17,500 nucleotides of DNA from Chrysomallon squamiferum (taxonomy: Eukaryota; Mollusca; Gastropoda; Neomphalida; Peltospiridae). Within the stretch, counting starts at the first letter, position 1, and every line of letters begins with the position of its first letter. The notes below the pieces were generated by a model. It made no database searches, had not been told where the DNA came from, and worked only from the letters and a program-made list of their open reading frames with translations. The stretch spans positions 844,394 to 861,893 of the forward strand of contig CM022678.1 of the NCBI GenBank assembly GCA_012295275.1, in the 5' to 3' direction. The translations under genes were made by a program, and so were the position numbers. Positions 1 through 13,587 of the stretch are shown here, in pieces.

Positions 1-1
1 G

Positions 2-106
2 AAGGGAACTGCTGGGCTGTATGGAATGATGGCAACAGTTCCAGACAAACAAATCATTGACGACTTTGTCAGAGAGTTTTTCAGTGAAATCTACAAGATC
101 CACTAA
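2..106 (+). CDS. SGPL1: C-terminal exon of sphingosine-1-phosphate lyase (partial)
   Basis: Starting at base 2, the + strand is open for 34 codons and ends with TAA at 104-106. The peptide contains GTAGLYGMMATVPDK, followed by an Ile-Ile-Asp-Asp-Phe-Val and Phe-Phe-Ser-Glu-Ile-Tyr stretch. This lines up without gaps with the C-terminal helix of animal S1P lyase as I recall it (Gly-x-Ala-x-x-Tyr-Gly-Met, then Asp-Arg/Lys, then Phe-Leu-x-x-Leu-Tyr). The enzyme is a PLP-dependent ER membrane protein that cleaves sphingosine-1-phosphate to a long-chain aldehyde and phosphoethanolamine, the exit step of sphingolipid breakdown. The active-site lysine and the rest of the protein lie left of the window. 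No acceptor is visible, so the exon begins before base 1. The gene converges on FAXC-like gene 1. The match is from memory on 34 residues only. Confidence 0.72.
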   Translation, partial: KGTAGLYGMMATVPDKQIIDDFVREFFSEIYKIH

Positions 107-154
107 GTTTGTGTAAAACACTAAGTTTGTGTAAAACACTAAGTTTGTGTAAAA
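101..154 (+). repeat. Triplicated 18-bp unit carrying the stop codon
   Basis: The unit CACTAAGTTTGTGTAAAA occurs three times in perfect tandem (101-118, 119-136, 137-154). The first copy begins with the last sense codon (CAC) and stop codon of the S1P-lyase exon. The other two lie in the 3' UTR. Confidence 0.95.
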
Positions 155-198
155 CTTACTTCAGACAGTGTCTACTATTTACACAAACTAAGAAACAA

Positions 199-222
199 AA
201 TAAAATAAAATATAAATAAATA
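199..222 (+). promoter_or_regulatory. Candidate polyadenylation signals for the S1P-lyase gene
   Basis: AATAAA at 199-204, with further overlapping AATAAA in the AAAT tract after about 213, lies roughly 95 bases after the stop. This position is plausible for a short 3' UTR. The tract is low-complexity, so the hexamers could be fortuitous. Confidence 0.4.
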
Positions 223-261
223 AATAAATATATTTTTTATATTTCATTTAAAATCATTTAT

Positions 262-264
<3 letters not shown>

Positions 265-338
<74 letters not shown>
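265..338. repeat. (TA)n microsatellite
   Basis: About 74 bases of nearly perfect TA dinucleotide, embedded in AT-rich DNA between the two convergent genes. It could extrude as a cruciform. Confidence 0.95.
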
Positions 339-342
<4 letters not shown>

Positions 343-1434
343 TAAAATAAATGATTGAGAAAAATGAAATTTAAAAAAAAACAAAAAAAGTCAAAATTAA
401 AAAAAAAGTTAAGAATTGCATTTGTAAACAGAACATGGTTACAGATTTCTCAAGTTACTATGGTAACATTTCTGGGTTATCTTTCCTTGATTGTAAACAC
501 AAGATCAGCTGTTTAAGTGTGTCACACAGAAAACAAACTCTTTTTGTTTTGAATTTTTTTTTTTTATTTTGTTTCCTGTTATAACATTAAACAAATAACA
601 AAACAATAATGTAACAAAATTAATGTATGTAATTATCATTATTCTTTAAAATGAAATATAATTAAGTTTATTTTTGTTAGGTAAAAAAAAAAAAAAAAGT
701 AATAATAATAATAAAAGTAAAAAGAAACATTATTTACCAAACAGTTTTCAGTTTTATTTGTGTCACTTTGTTGTTTTTATTTAAAATATTACACCTGTCA
801 TGTTTGTGTAAGATATTTTCTGTTGTACATTAAGAAAGTAATAATTATAATATTGTCACAGGTAGAATATGTTAAAAAACAGAACAGTAATAATAAAAAC
901 TGTTTTCAATATTTTATTTCCATCTCAGAGTACAACATACATCTCTTAATTTTCCTTAAAAAGCCACAAAATAAATAAAAAAATTACAAAATTTACTGTA
1001 CAAAACATTTTAATTGTATTCTTGTTTAAATATCAAAAATAATGAAAGAAAAAATCTTACTAGAAAATAAAAATACATTCTGGTGCAAGAAAGTATCCTT
1101 CTGTTTCTACTATCGCTAAAACACCATCATTACTAAAACCACACCATCATTACTACTACTATCACTAAAACACAATATTACTAGTAGTACCACTAACACT
1201 ACTACCACTAAAACACTATCATTACTAGTAGTACCACTAACACTAGCACTTTGTTTCTTTTTTACTACTAGCTTTGTTTTTTTTTACTACTACTATACCA
1301 TTATCACTATTGTTATAACTACTACAAAATATACTATTCCTAATGATAATCAACTTGCTACTACTAATGATATAAATAAATAAATAAATAAAAAGTAAGG
1401 AATGGTGAAACTAGCAGGTCACATGACTAGTTAA
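339..1434. other. AT-rich convergent intergenic region
   Basis: I see no coding exon here. The DNA is A/T-rich with homopolymer A and T runs. From 1115 to 1345 it holds a degenerate ACT-type triplet region with repeated phrases such as CACCATCATTACTA and TAGTAGTACCACTAACACTA. Candidate - strand polyadenylation hexamers for FAXC-like gene 1 (TTTATT on the + strand) lie at 913-918 and 776-781, roughly 520 and 655 bases past its stop; neither can be confirmed. The 72-codon reading frame at 760-978 has no recognisable domain and I do not call it a gene. Confidence 0.6.
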
Positions 1435-1574
1435 TTAAGGTCTGTAAATGTCCTCTCTTTTCACTGAACTGTGACTGATTCCTGCAAATTTCCCGTGTGT
1501 GATTTTATCTTCCCAGTCAGCCCAGTACAAAGTCTTCATTCTCTCACAGTAGTCTACCAGGTTAGTGAACTTTT
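1435..1574 (-). CDS. FAXC-like gene 1, exon 6 (last)
   Basis: The acceptor is TTTTACAG|AA and the stop TAA lies at 1437-1435. It codes for a split Glu, then KFTNLVDYCERMKTLYWADW, then Glu-Asp-Lys-Ile and a variable tail. The Asn-Leu-x-x-Tyr-Cys-x-Arg and Trp-x-Asp-Trp pattern is the family's C-terminal signature. The first ~44 coding bases plus the acceptor form the unit of the large array in the preceding intron. Confidence 0.88.
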
Positions 1575-4500
1575 CTGTAAAAAACAACAACAACTACAAC
1601 AACTACAACAACAATTAGTAGTAGTAGTAGTCTTCATTCTCTCACAGTAGTCTACCAGGTTAGTGAACTTTTCTGTAAAACAACAACAACAACTACAACA
1701 ACAATTACAGTCCCAGTACAAAGTCTTCATTCTCTCACAGTAGTCTACCAGGTTAGTGAACTTTTCTGTAAAAACAATAACAACAACAACAACAACAACT
1801 AGTAGTAGTCTTCATTCAACAACAAGTCTACCAGATTAGTGAACTTTTCTGTAAAACAACAACAACAACATACAACAACAATTACAGTCCCAGTACAAAG
1901 TCTTCATTCACACACACACACATAGTCTACCAGATTAGTGAACTTTTCTGTAAAACAACAACAACAACAGTAGTAGTAGTAGTCTTCATTTTCTCACAGT
2001 AGTCTACCAGATTAAAACATTTCTGTAAAACAAAACAACAACAGTAGTAGTAGTAGTCTTCATTCAAACATACAGTAGTCTACCAGGTTAAAATGAACTT
2101 TTCCTGTAAAAACAACAACAACTACAAAACAACAGTAGTAGTAGTAGTCTACCAGATTAGTGAACTTTTCTGTAAAACAACAACAACAACTACAAACAAC
2201 AAATACAGTCCCAGTACAAAGTCTTCATTCTCTCTACAGTAGTCTACCAGGTTAGTGAACTTTTCTGTAAAAACAACAACAACTACAACAACAACAGTAG
2301 TAGTAGTAGTCTTCATTCTCTCTCAAAAATAGTCTACCAGATTAGTGAACTTTTCTGTAAAACAACAACAACAACAGTAACAGTAGTAGTCTTCATTCTC
2401 TCACAGTAGTCTAAGTTTTTAGTGAACTTTTTTATGTAAAAACAACAACAACTACAACAACAACAGTAGTAGTAAGTCTTCATTCTCTCACTGAGTAGTC
2501 TACCAGATTAGTGAACTTTTCTGTAAAAACAACAACAACAACAACAGTAGTAGTAGTAGTCTTCATTCTCTCACACAGTAGTCTACCAGATTAGTGAACT
2601 TTTCTGTAAAACAACAACAACTACAACAACAATTACAGTAGTAGTAGTAGTCTGTTTTCTCTCACAGTAGTCTACCAGGTTAGTGAACTTTTCTGTAAAA
2701 CAACAACAACAAACAACAACAACAACAGTAGTAGTAGTAGTTTTCATTCTCTCACAGTAGTCTACCAGATTAGTGAACTTTTCTGTAAAAACAACAACAA
2801 AACTTCAACAACAACCTAGTAGTAAAAGTAGTCTTCATTTTCTCACAGTAGTCTACCAGATTAGTGAACTTTTCTGTAAAAACAACAACAACTACTAAAC
2901 AATTACAGTAGTAGTAGTAGTCTTCATTCTCTTTGTTTAGTCTTTCAGGTTAGTGAAATCTTTTTTTTTCTGTAAAAACAACAACTTTAACAACAACAAC
3001 AACAACAATAATAATAATCACACACACACACATATCTACACATACATACATACACACACACATACATACATACACACACACATACATACACACACATACA
3101 GAGATAACACATGCTGACAAACCTATGAAGAAGATCAAGGTGTATATTTTTACCTTTAAGGATTTTTTCAGGAGTCATTCCAGGCATGTTAAAACATGGC
3201 TGACAAAGCTGACCAAACAAAACACAGTCTAGTTCAGTGGGCGTGTCTCCAAACATAAACTTCTTACCCCCTGAAAATACACACAAACAAGTCTTACCTC
3301 CTGAAAATACAATTTTAATTAACAAGTCTTACCTCCTGTAAATACACAAACAAGTAAATAAAGTTAGTAAGCAAGTAAAACATAATTACCATTAGCCTGA
3401 CCACAGAAAATCCATAACAACAAATAAAACTACTACCGCTTCTACTTCTACTAATGCTACTACTTTAATTCTACTTTTACTACTAATACTAAAACTACTA
3501 CTACTAGTAGCAATAAATGATAATAGTAATAATATTAGCAAAAATAGTTAGTAATAATGATAAGGATGATGACAATCATATTAACTACGCTAACAATAAT
3601 AATAAGATTGATGATGATGAGAATGATTATAAGTTTTAATTTCTTGTTTTTCATTATGAAACAAACTCTGTGACTACATTAATGTGTGTGGAAAGTGAAT
3701 GAGATTAAACTGAGTGAATCAAACCTAAATAATCAGAAACTGCCTTCAAGTCTGCCTCCAGAATCCGGTCCACTTCTTGCTGTGTGTGCCGGCCCAAGCC
3801 CTGATCCCAGGCAGCCTTTCCCACTCTGCGACTGATGATCCACGTCATGAAGAAAGGAAACCCAAAGACTGTTTTCACCTGCGACTTGTCACCTGGATAC
3901 ACCCAGCGATAGAGAACCAGAGACCTGACAAACATTTAACTAAAACATTCAGTTTTCATCCTAATTATAAAACAAGAAAGTGTTGGGATGTAGTGAGTGG
4001 GTTACGCTCACAAGTCAGCAGAAAGTAATAATTTATCATAGACCTTCTCACAGACAGCAAACAACTAATAAAAGATAAAGTGGTAAGTTATTTGACTACA
4101 GCAGTAAATTTGTTTTTTTATGTTTCATTATGTTACAAATCCATTTTTTTTCTCTCTCTAATGATTCAGTGTTAAGAAAATCAAATATAAAATAAAAATA
4201 ATAATAACTAATAATAATATCTATAAATAGATGTGATCTACTGTAAATGTGTGTTTATGTGTGTATAGATGTGTGTGTGTTTGTGTGACACATAGACAGA
4301 CACAACTTCTAACTTTCAGTTACCAGAACAAAATCCACAGACAGAAACAAATATTTTATAAAACATATTACAATAGTTACTTATTCTATATAATATAATC
4401 AAATAGTTAATTATTAAGAAATATCAACAACAATATTATATATGAATTAATGTAATGTCAATTTTAATTATTCAGAAGTTTACTCATGTTGATACTAAAT

Positions 4501-5302
4501 ATGAAATAATTTTAATTATTCAGAATTGTTTACACATGTTGATACTAAATATGAAATAATTTTAATTATTCAGAATTGTTTACACATGTTTATAGTAAAT
4601 ATGAAATAATTTTAATTATTCAGAACTGTTTACACATGATGTGGTTACTAAATATGAAAAGTACTGATTTTATTTTTGAAATTTACCAATATATGGATCC
4701 CTCTTCCGCCATCTTCTCAAACGCACGTGCAACTGCACGCTGTTCTTTCGTGAGGTTTCTGTTGAGGTCGATGCCAAATTTACTGTTCAAGTATTCAATA
4801 CACAGAGCAGAGTCAGCCACAACGTCGTCATTGTACTGTATCCACGGCGTATTTCCTTTAGATGACATTTTGAATGAGTGAACTGACTTGAAAAATACAA
4901 CAACAAATATAAAATAAGAAATCACACACACACACACACACACACACTTTCACTTTCCTTTAGATGACATTTTGAATGAGTGAATCAACTTGAAAAAATA
5001 TAATAAAAATATAAAACACAATAAGAAATCACACACAAACACACACACACACAGACACACACATTACACACACACAAATACACAGACACACACAAACATA
5101 CACAGACACACACATTTAAGATAACACAGTTTTTAGTTGAGTAGTTTTGTCTGTCACCTGATAAGGTATTTTCGCCATTCTCAGGTAAGTTTCTAACTTG
5201 AGAGGGAAGGGTGACATGCTGGGAGCGTACGGACCACGCCCAATTTGACGCAGAATAACCACATCACGTGGGTTCGAATCCTCTGTACTGCTGAAAAATA
5301 TA

Positions 5303-5334
<32 letters not shown>

Positions 5335-5473
5335 AACAACAACAACAACAACAACAGAATAACAGTAATAGCAATAATAAGTTCTGTAGTTTCAAGTAGA
5401 AGTGTTTAATACAAGTCAACTGATTGACAGAGATTGAAAGAAGCATGCATGTGTATATGAATGAAAAATAAAC

Positions 5474-5541
<68 letters not shown>

Positions 5542-5950
5542 GGCGGACCTGCTCTTCTGGGGCTATGAAGTTTGAACAGTTGTGGGGGGAGGTCCTTCAC
5601 CATCAGCAACAACGTCTGGCTAAACTATCTCTTATCATCTGTTATGGAAATGTTCCAAGCAGATTTTTAATTTTTTAAAAAACGTTCACGCATGACCGCT
5701 TCTGATTAACGTTTTGACGACAGTTTGGGATCAGGGGCTGTGAAGCTGAAACTTCGTTATTCACGAAACGCAGATCCGTCCCTGCACACACTGCGCGAGA
5801 AAAACGAAAACGAACTCAACGAGAAGAAAAGTGACTGCACCTTTTTCCGACGAGCTTGTTTACAGCAGCGATGACGACAGATGCAGCTACCACTCCGCCT
5901 GCAATGTACAGCGTCCTGTGAGTCGCGTCCAGCTGGCTGAAGGCGTCCAT
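1435..5950 (-). CDS. FAXC-like gene 1 (failed axon connections family, six exons)
   Basis: Six exons on the - strand (5841-5950, 5158-5290, 4687-4886, 3725-3924, 3154-3270, 1435-1574) join in phase to give 299 residues, close to the usual size for this family. Order: a hydrophobic segment at about residues 14-30, a thioredoxin-like GST-N half (about 46-145, with [19 protein letters not shown] at 63-81 and TPWIQYNDDVVADS from 94), and a helical GST-C half (about 148-280, with GLGRHTQQEVDRI, KKFMFGD and a final YCERMKTLYWADWED). These are landmarks of FAXC, fly Fax and metaxin-related proteins. Fly Fax works with the Abl kinase in axon growth; the biochemical activity is unknown. The hydrophobic N-terminus suggests membrane anchoring. 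Where vertebrate FAXC has Ser-Pro-Phe-Cys, this protein has Ser-Pro-Phe-Pro (residue 66). No frameshift or stop breaks the gene. Exons 3, 5 and 6 have duplicated acceptors. Confidence 0.88.
1500..2975 (-). repeat. 17-copy array of the exon-6 acceptor and exon start
   Basis: The phrase TCTACCAGRTTAGTGAACTTTTCTGTAAAA, preceded by GTCTTCATTCTCTCACAGTAG, recurs 17 times at intervals of roughly 70-98 bases. The AG splice sites are near 1575, 1673 and so on up to about 2970. On the coding strand each unit reads polypyrimidine-TTTTACAG, about 44 bases of exon 6, then (ACT)n and (GTT)n. The copy nearest 1435 is the functional exon; the other 16 fill intron 5. Units differ by point changes and small indels; for example, the copies near 2001, 2408 and 2941 are damaged. 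Confidence 0.93.
2976..3120. repeat. (AAC)n, (AAT)n and CACA/CATA tract in intron 5 of gene 1
   Basis: AAC triplets turn into AAT, then into a CA/CATACATA tract at about 3018-3101, at the 5' end of intron 5, within 55 bases of the exon-5 donor. Confidence 0.9.
3154..3270 (-). CDS. FAXC-like gene 1, exon 5
   Basis: The acceptor is TATTTTCAG|GG and the donor CTTAAAG|GTAAAA, phase 1 on both sides, 117 bases as in gene 2. It codes for GKKFMFGDTPTELDCVLFGQ, then Leu-Cys-Gln-Pro-Cys-Phe-Asn and Pro-Glu-Lys-Ile. This matches the Asp-Cys/Ala-x-x-Phe-Gly segment of FAX proteins. Two degraded copies of the acceptor lie just upstream in the intron. Confidence 0.88.
3261..3350 (-). repeat. Three tandem copies of the exon-5 acceptor
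   Basis: On the coding strand a unit TATTTWCAGGRGGTAAGA occurs three times. The functional copy has AG at 3272-3271; the others are at 3302-3301 and 3337-3336, at spacings of 30 and 35 bases. Each unit has a complete acceptor and, 2-3 bases later, a GGTAAG donor-like sequence. Confidence 0.88.
3351..3660. other. Intron 4 of gene 1: degenerate ACT/AAT triplet region
   Basis: Imperfect ACT triplets (about 3430-3512) pass into AAT and GAT triplets (to about 3630). I see no exon-like sequence. Confidence 0.7.
3725..3924 (-). CDS. FAXC-like gene 1, exon 4
   Basis: The acceptor is TTTGTCAG|G and the donor TATTTAG|GTTTGA, a weak donor. The exon is 200 bases, as in gene 2. It codes for a split Trp, SLVLYRWVYPGDKSQVKTVF, a Trp-Ile-Ile helix and GLGRHTQQEVDRILEADLKA. 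The Gly-x-Gly-Arg-His/Phe and Glu-Glu/Gln-Glu patterns are typical of the FAXC GST-C half. Confidence 0.88.
4461..4661. repeat. Four-copy ~50-bp minisatellite in intron 3 of gene 1
   Basis: The unit, beginning ATTTTAATTATTCAGAA and ending near ACTAAATATGAAATA, starts at about 4461, 4509, 4559 and 4609. Copies 2 and 3 are nearly identical; copy 4 degrades after TACACATGATG. It lies 25-225 bases inside the intron from the exon-3 donor. It carries no exon sequence, although each copy holds TTATTCAG on the + strand. Confidence 0.92.
4687..4886 (-). CDS. FAXC-like gene 1, exon 3
   Basis: The acceptor is TTTTTCAAG|TCA (phase 0); a second AG four bases downstream would break the frame. It codes for SVHSFKMSSKGNTPWIQYND, the Val-Val-Ala-Asp-Ser strand and a Phe-Glu-Lys-Met-Ala-Glu-Glu helix. 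The donor is TATTG|GTAAAT (phase 2). It is one codon longer than gene 2 exon 3. The first part of this exon with its acceptor is duplicated about 102 bases upstream (4957-5000). Confidence 0.9.
4855..5000 (-). repeat. Two-copy duplication of the exon-3 acceptor
   Basis: CCTTTAGATGACATTTTGAATGAGTGAA and the following CTTGAAAAATA occur at 4855-4896 and again at 4957-5000, with a CA tract between. On the coding strand the second copy is an intact-looking TTTTTTCAAG acceptor followed by the exon-3 start, with TTGATT instead of TCAGTT. It then runs into GGAAAGTGA, a stop in the exon frame. Confidence 0.9.
4921..5120. repeat. CA-rich tracts in intron 2 of gene 1
   Basis: (CA)n occurs at about 4923-4948, with a looser ACACACAAA/ACACAGAC region at 5030-5116. 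Both are separated from exon 2 by about 40 bases. Confidence 0.9.
5158..5290 (-). CDS. FAXC-like gene 1, exon 2
   Basis: The acceptor TTTTTCAG ends at 5291 and the donor is TATCAG|GTGACA. The first base completes a Ser codon split with exon 1, followed by 44 codons. It carries the motif [20 protein letters not shown]. From the shared Asp-Ser-Asn-Pro-Arg-Asp to the end of the exon, 37 of 41 residues equal gene 2. Confidence 0.88.
5296..5538. repeat. Intron 1 microsatellites of gene 1
   Basis: (AAAT)n occurs at about 5300-5332, (AAC)n at 5334-5355, and a long perfect (CA)n at 5477-5538. The first tract starts within 10 bases of the exon-2 acceptor, so on the coding strand TTTA repeats form part of its polypyrimidine region. 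Confidence 0.93.
5841..5950 (-). CDS. FAXC-like gene 1, exon 1
   Basis: The ATG lies at 5950-5948 and the sequence codes for MDAFSQLDATHRTLYIAGG and a following Val/Ala/Ile-rich stretch ending near Asn-Lys-Leu-Val-Gly-Lys. The hydrophobic run of about 17 residues is a likely membrane anchor. The donor is AAAAAG|GTGCAG at 5841/5840, phase 2. I chose this Met because gene 2 has a matching start and hydrophobic segment. Without splicing the frame stops 10 codons later. Confidence 0.82.
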
Positions 5951-6839
5951 TGCTGAAAAGTGCAGCGTCGCTGATAACGTCGTGATACAATCTGCCTGCA
6001 GCCTCCGACCTTCACCTAGTTCTTATCTCTCGCGTCACTGCACGATTTGCTCTACCTGACACTGTGTTAACCTTTGACCCCTGACTGCCATTAACTATAC
6101 AGTGAATAAAACACCATTACCACTGGTTCTGTTGATACTGCTATTTTACCACTACTGCTGCTACGCTGTCACTACTACCACAGCTACAACTACAGCCATG
6201 ACTGCAGCTACTGATACTATTACTATTACAACCTCTACTTTTACTTTTGATGTAGGTACAGTGGAACCTGTTTTTAGCGGACACCTACAATGTACGGACA
6301 CTTTTCTGTCCCGATTGTTTTTTTAACTGATAGGTCAGCGGTCACCCACTGAACGTGGACATCACTGTTTAAAATTATTATTCCATTCTAAAGGCAGAAA
6401 GTCATATCGATTTGAATTTATTTTCTCAATATGTTTTTTTTTTTTTTTTTTTTTTTTTCTTTTTATCGCCCGCAGACAATGTTGTGCTTGTCGAATCACG
6501 ATAAATGCAGTCGTAAACCCATTTGATATATAACTTTATTAGTCAGTCATTCGACGTCATTTCATACATATTTATGTGTTAGCGGACTGCAAAGGTCGAA
6601 ACGATGATGCGGCTGACACAAACCGGAGCTGCATGTGCATTTCAAACAGGTATTAAGCTGATCCGTCTCTGCACAGAATAACACTTTTTAATATCTGATC
6701 GCTGCATTAATATCTAAACGTGTGGAGTGGCGTCCTTGACCTGGATGATTGCAGTAACAAACAACTCCAGCATTTATAATCTTAGGTGATTTGCATTATG
6801 AATAAAACATGAATTATATACACTGCGAAGATATGTAGA

Positions 6840-6882
<43 letters not shown>

Positions 6883-7538
6883 AACGATTGAATAAACTAC
6901 TACTAATAATAATAACAGTAGTAGTAGTAGTAGTAGTAGTAACAACAAACAAAGAGAAAAGATCAATATGAAAATTTATTAAAATTAATATCCTTAACAA
7001 AACAATGTAATACATCCATAATTAAAATATAACACGTCAGTCTATATGACGTCATTATTAATGTTTAGTTACCTATTAGTTCAATGGCTGATTTACTATG
7101 ACGACGTATGACCTTATTTCTATGACAACAGACGTATAACGTTATTAATAAATTAGTAATTGACCAATAAAATAACTACTAGCGACCCATGTAACAAATT
7201 ACTACTAACAGTTATGGGTATCTGAATAATTACGTAAATACTAATGTAATGAGGTATGACGTTTGTCTATAATAAACAATTGAGCAAAAATGTTTTTATT
7301 GCAATCAGAAACTGATGTATAAATTTGCTATGACGCTGCGCAGACAGCTGTTATAAATGATGACATAATAATTAATTTGATATCGTACTCTATTTACTAC
7401 AGTTGTTTATATATATATATGTATATATTTGTTCTGCTGTCTGGCCAGTCACGCTCAAATCAGCACTGCTGTACGTTTCACTGTTACACTGTAGAGATTT
7501 TACACAAGCGAACGACGTCATCATTTATTAATATCTTT
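5951..7538. other. Intergenic region between the two FAXC-like genes
   Basis: This holds the promoter and 5' UTR of gene 1 (right of 5950) and the 3' end of gene 2 (left of 7539). I see no convincing TATA box near 5951-6010. Contents: a possible DNA-transposon end at 6259-6360, a T run at 6433-6459, (GT)n at 6848-6878, (TAG)n at 6895-6940 and a TA tract near 7410-7430. A + strand TTTATT at 7524-7529 (AATAAA on the - strand) lies 10 bases past gene 2's stop and is a possible but very close polyadenylation signal. I see no exons. Confidence 0.6.
6259..6360 (+). mobile_element. Possible truncated Tc1/mariner- or pogo-type MITE end
   Basis: CAGTGGAACCTGTTTTTAGC followed by GGACACC begins directly after a TA dinucleotide (6257-6258). 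This resembles the terminal inverted repeats of pogo/Tigger-like MITEs, which insert at TA and often begin CAGTGGAACCTC with an AGCGGACACC segment. The following ACGGACACTTTTCTGTCCC also fits such elements. I cannot find the matching inverted end, so if real the copy is truncated. Confidence 0.35.
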
Positions 7539-11695
<4,157 letters not shown>

Positions 11696-13512
11696 GACGC
11701 TCGAACTGGAGTTAGCGTGAAACACAAAGAGACGGGCGCCATCGAGCGACTGCTCAGTAGTATGATGAGTACAACACGTCAAACCGTTTTAACCTTTCGA
11801 AAAGTAATAAATAAATAAATAAATAAATAAATAAAAGCGAGGTAAAACATACACACATACAACGACAACAATAACTATAACAACAACAACAACAATAATA
11901 ATAACGCAATACGATTATTACTACTATTACTAGTTTTATTATTATTACAATTACAGTCACTAATACTAATACTATTACTACAACTACTACTGCTATTACT
12001 AGTAGTATTGCTATTAGTATTGCTACTACCGCTACCACTACAACTACTGCTGCTTCTAATACTGCTACAACCACTATTACTGTTATAGCTAGTATCGCTA
12101 CCAATAATACTAATAATGAATGAGCTGTTTGTTTGTTTGTTTACTGTTTCACTACTTTATATAATTATAAGCCTCGTTAGCATTTGTCAATTATTATTAA
12201 TTTCAGTATATATAATAACGAGTATTATATCAAATCACGTGTTAGTGATTACATTGTTTTGTTTTTCTGTGTTCTAACATAGTAATAGCCACACAAAAAG
12301 ACAAACACACAAACAGACACATAAAGAAATAAATAAATGTAAACCTGACATGGAGACATACATACACATATAAACATACATACATAAACTAGACATACTG
12401 AAACAAACAGACATAGAAAGACATATAAACATACAGAAACATTCAAAGTCATACAGGCATACATAGACATACAGACACATACAGACATACACAGATACAG
12501 ACACATACACACATACACATACAGACACACATACACACACACATACAGACAGAGACATTCAGACAGACATACATACAGACATACAGATATACATACAGGC
12601 ATATATACAGATATACAGATATACAGAGACATACAGAGACATACAGATATATACAAACACATACAGATATCCAGAGATATACAAACACACATACAGATAT
12701 CCAGAGATATACAGACACATACAGAGACATACAGAGACATACAGACATACAGACACATACAGAGACATACAGACACATACAGGACATACAGACACATACA
12801 GATATACAGAGACATACAGATATATAGACAGACACATACAGATACAGACATACAGATGACAGAGACATACAGACACATACAGATACAGACACATACAGGC
12901 ATACAGACACATACACAGATGACACAGACACATACAGACATACAGACACATACAGATATACAGACATACAGACATACAGACACATATACAGATATACAGA
13001 GACATACAGACATATACAGACATACAGAGACATACAGACACATACAGAGACATACAGACACATACAGACACATACACAGAGACATACAGACACATACAGA
13101 GACATACAGACACATACAGATATACAGAGACATACAGACATATACAGACACATACAGACATACAGAGATATACAGAGACATATATACAGACATACAGACA
13201 CAGACATACAGACACATACAGATATACAGATATACAGATATACAGAGACATACAGACACATACAGAGACATACAGACATACAGAGACATACGCAAGGACA
13301 TAGACACATGCAGACAGATTCCTAACGTCAGAGTTTAGACATTTGTTCGACATACAGACTTTGTTCTTTGATAAACACTGTCATCTTGACAGACTTTATC
13401 AAAATACGCTAGTCACAAATACACACATTTTATAGTCACATGGTAATCATTAGATATAAATACACACCAGACACATACAGCTGTAACACCAAGTAATCAC
13501 TAGTTACAAATA

Positions 13513-13587
<75 letters not shown>

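Noticed and set aside
760-978. 72-codon + strand frame
   Set aside because: AT-rich DNA without a domain, splice context or second support.
1500-2975. CRISPR-like array because of regular ~90-base spacing
   Set aside because: The units are not short identical repeats with unique spacers; the whole unit repeats, and it matches the neighbouring exon and its acceptor. The DNA is eukaryotic.
2950-3325. Frames rich in Cys, Val and Tyr on the - strand
   Set aside because: Translations of CA/CATA and AAC repeats; only the exon-5 part is real coding sequence.
4576-4881. + strand frame of 101 codons at gene 1 exon 3, and the similar + strand frame at 10806-11018
   Set aside because: Both are antisense shadows of the conserved exon 3 of the FAXC-like genes. 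They look alike because the sense exons are paralogous.
12249-13353. Three overlapping long Cys/Val/Ser/Tyr-rich frames (up to 352 codons)
   Set aside because: Several frames of one region are open at once because the CATACAGA repeat lacks stops. No domain is present.
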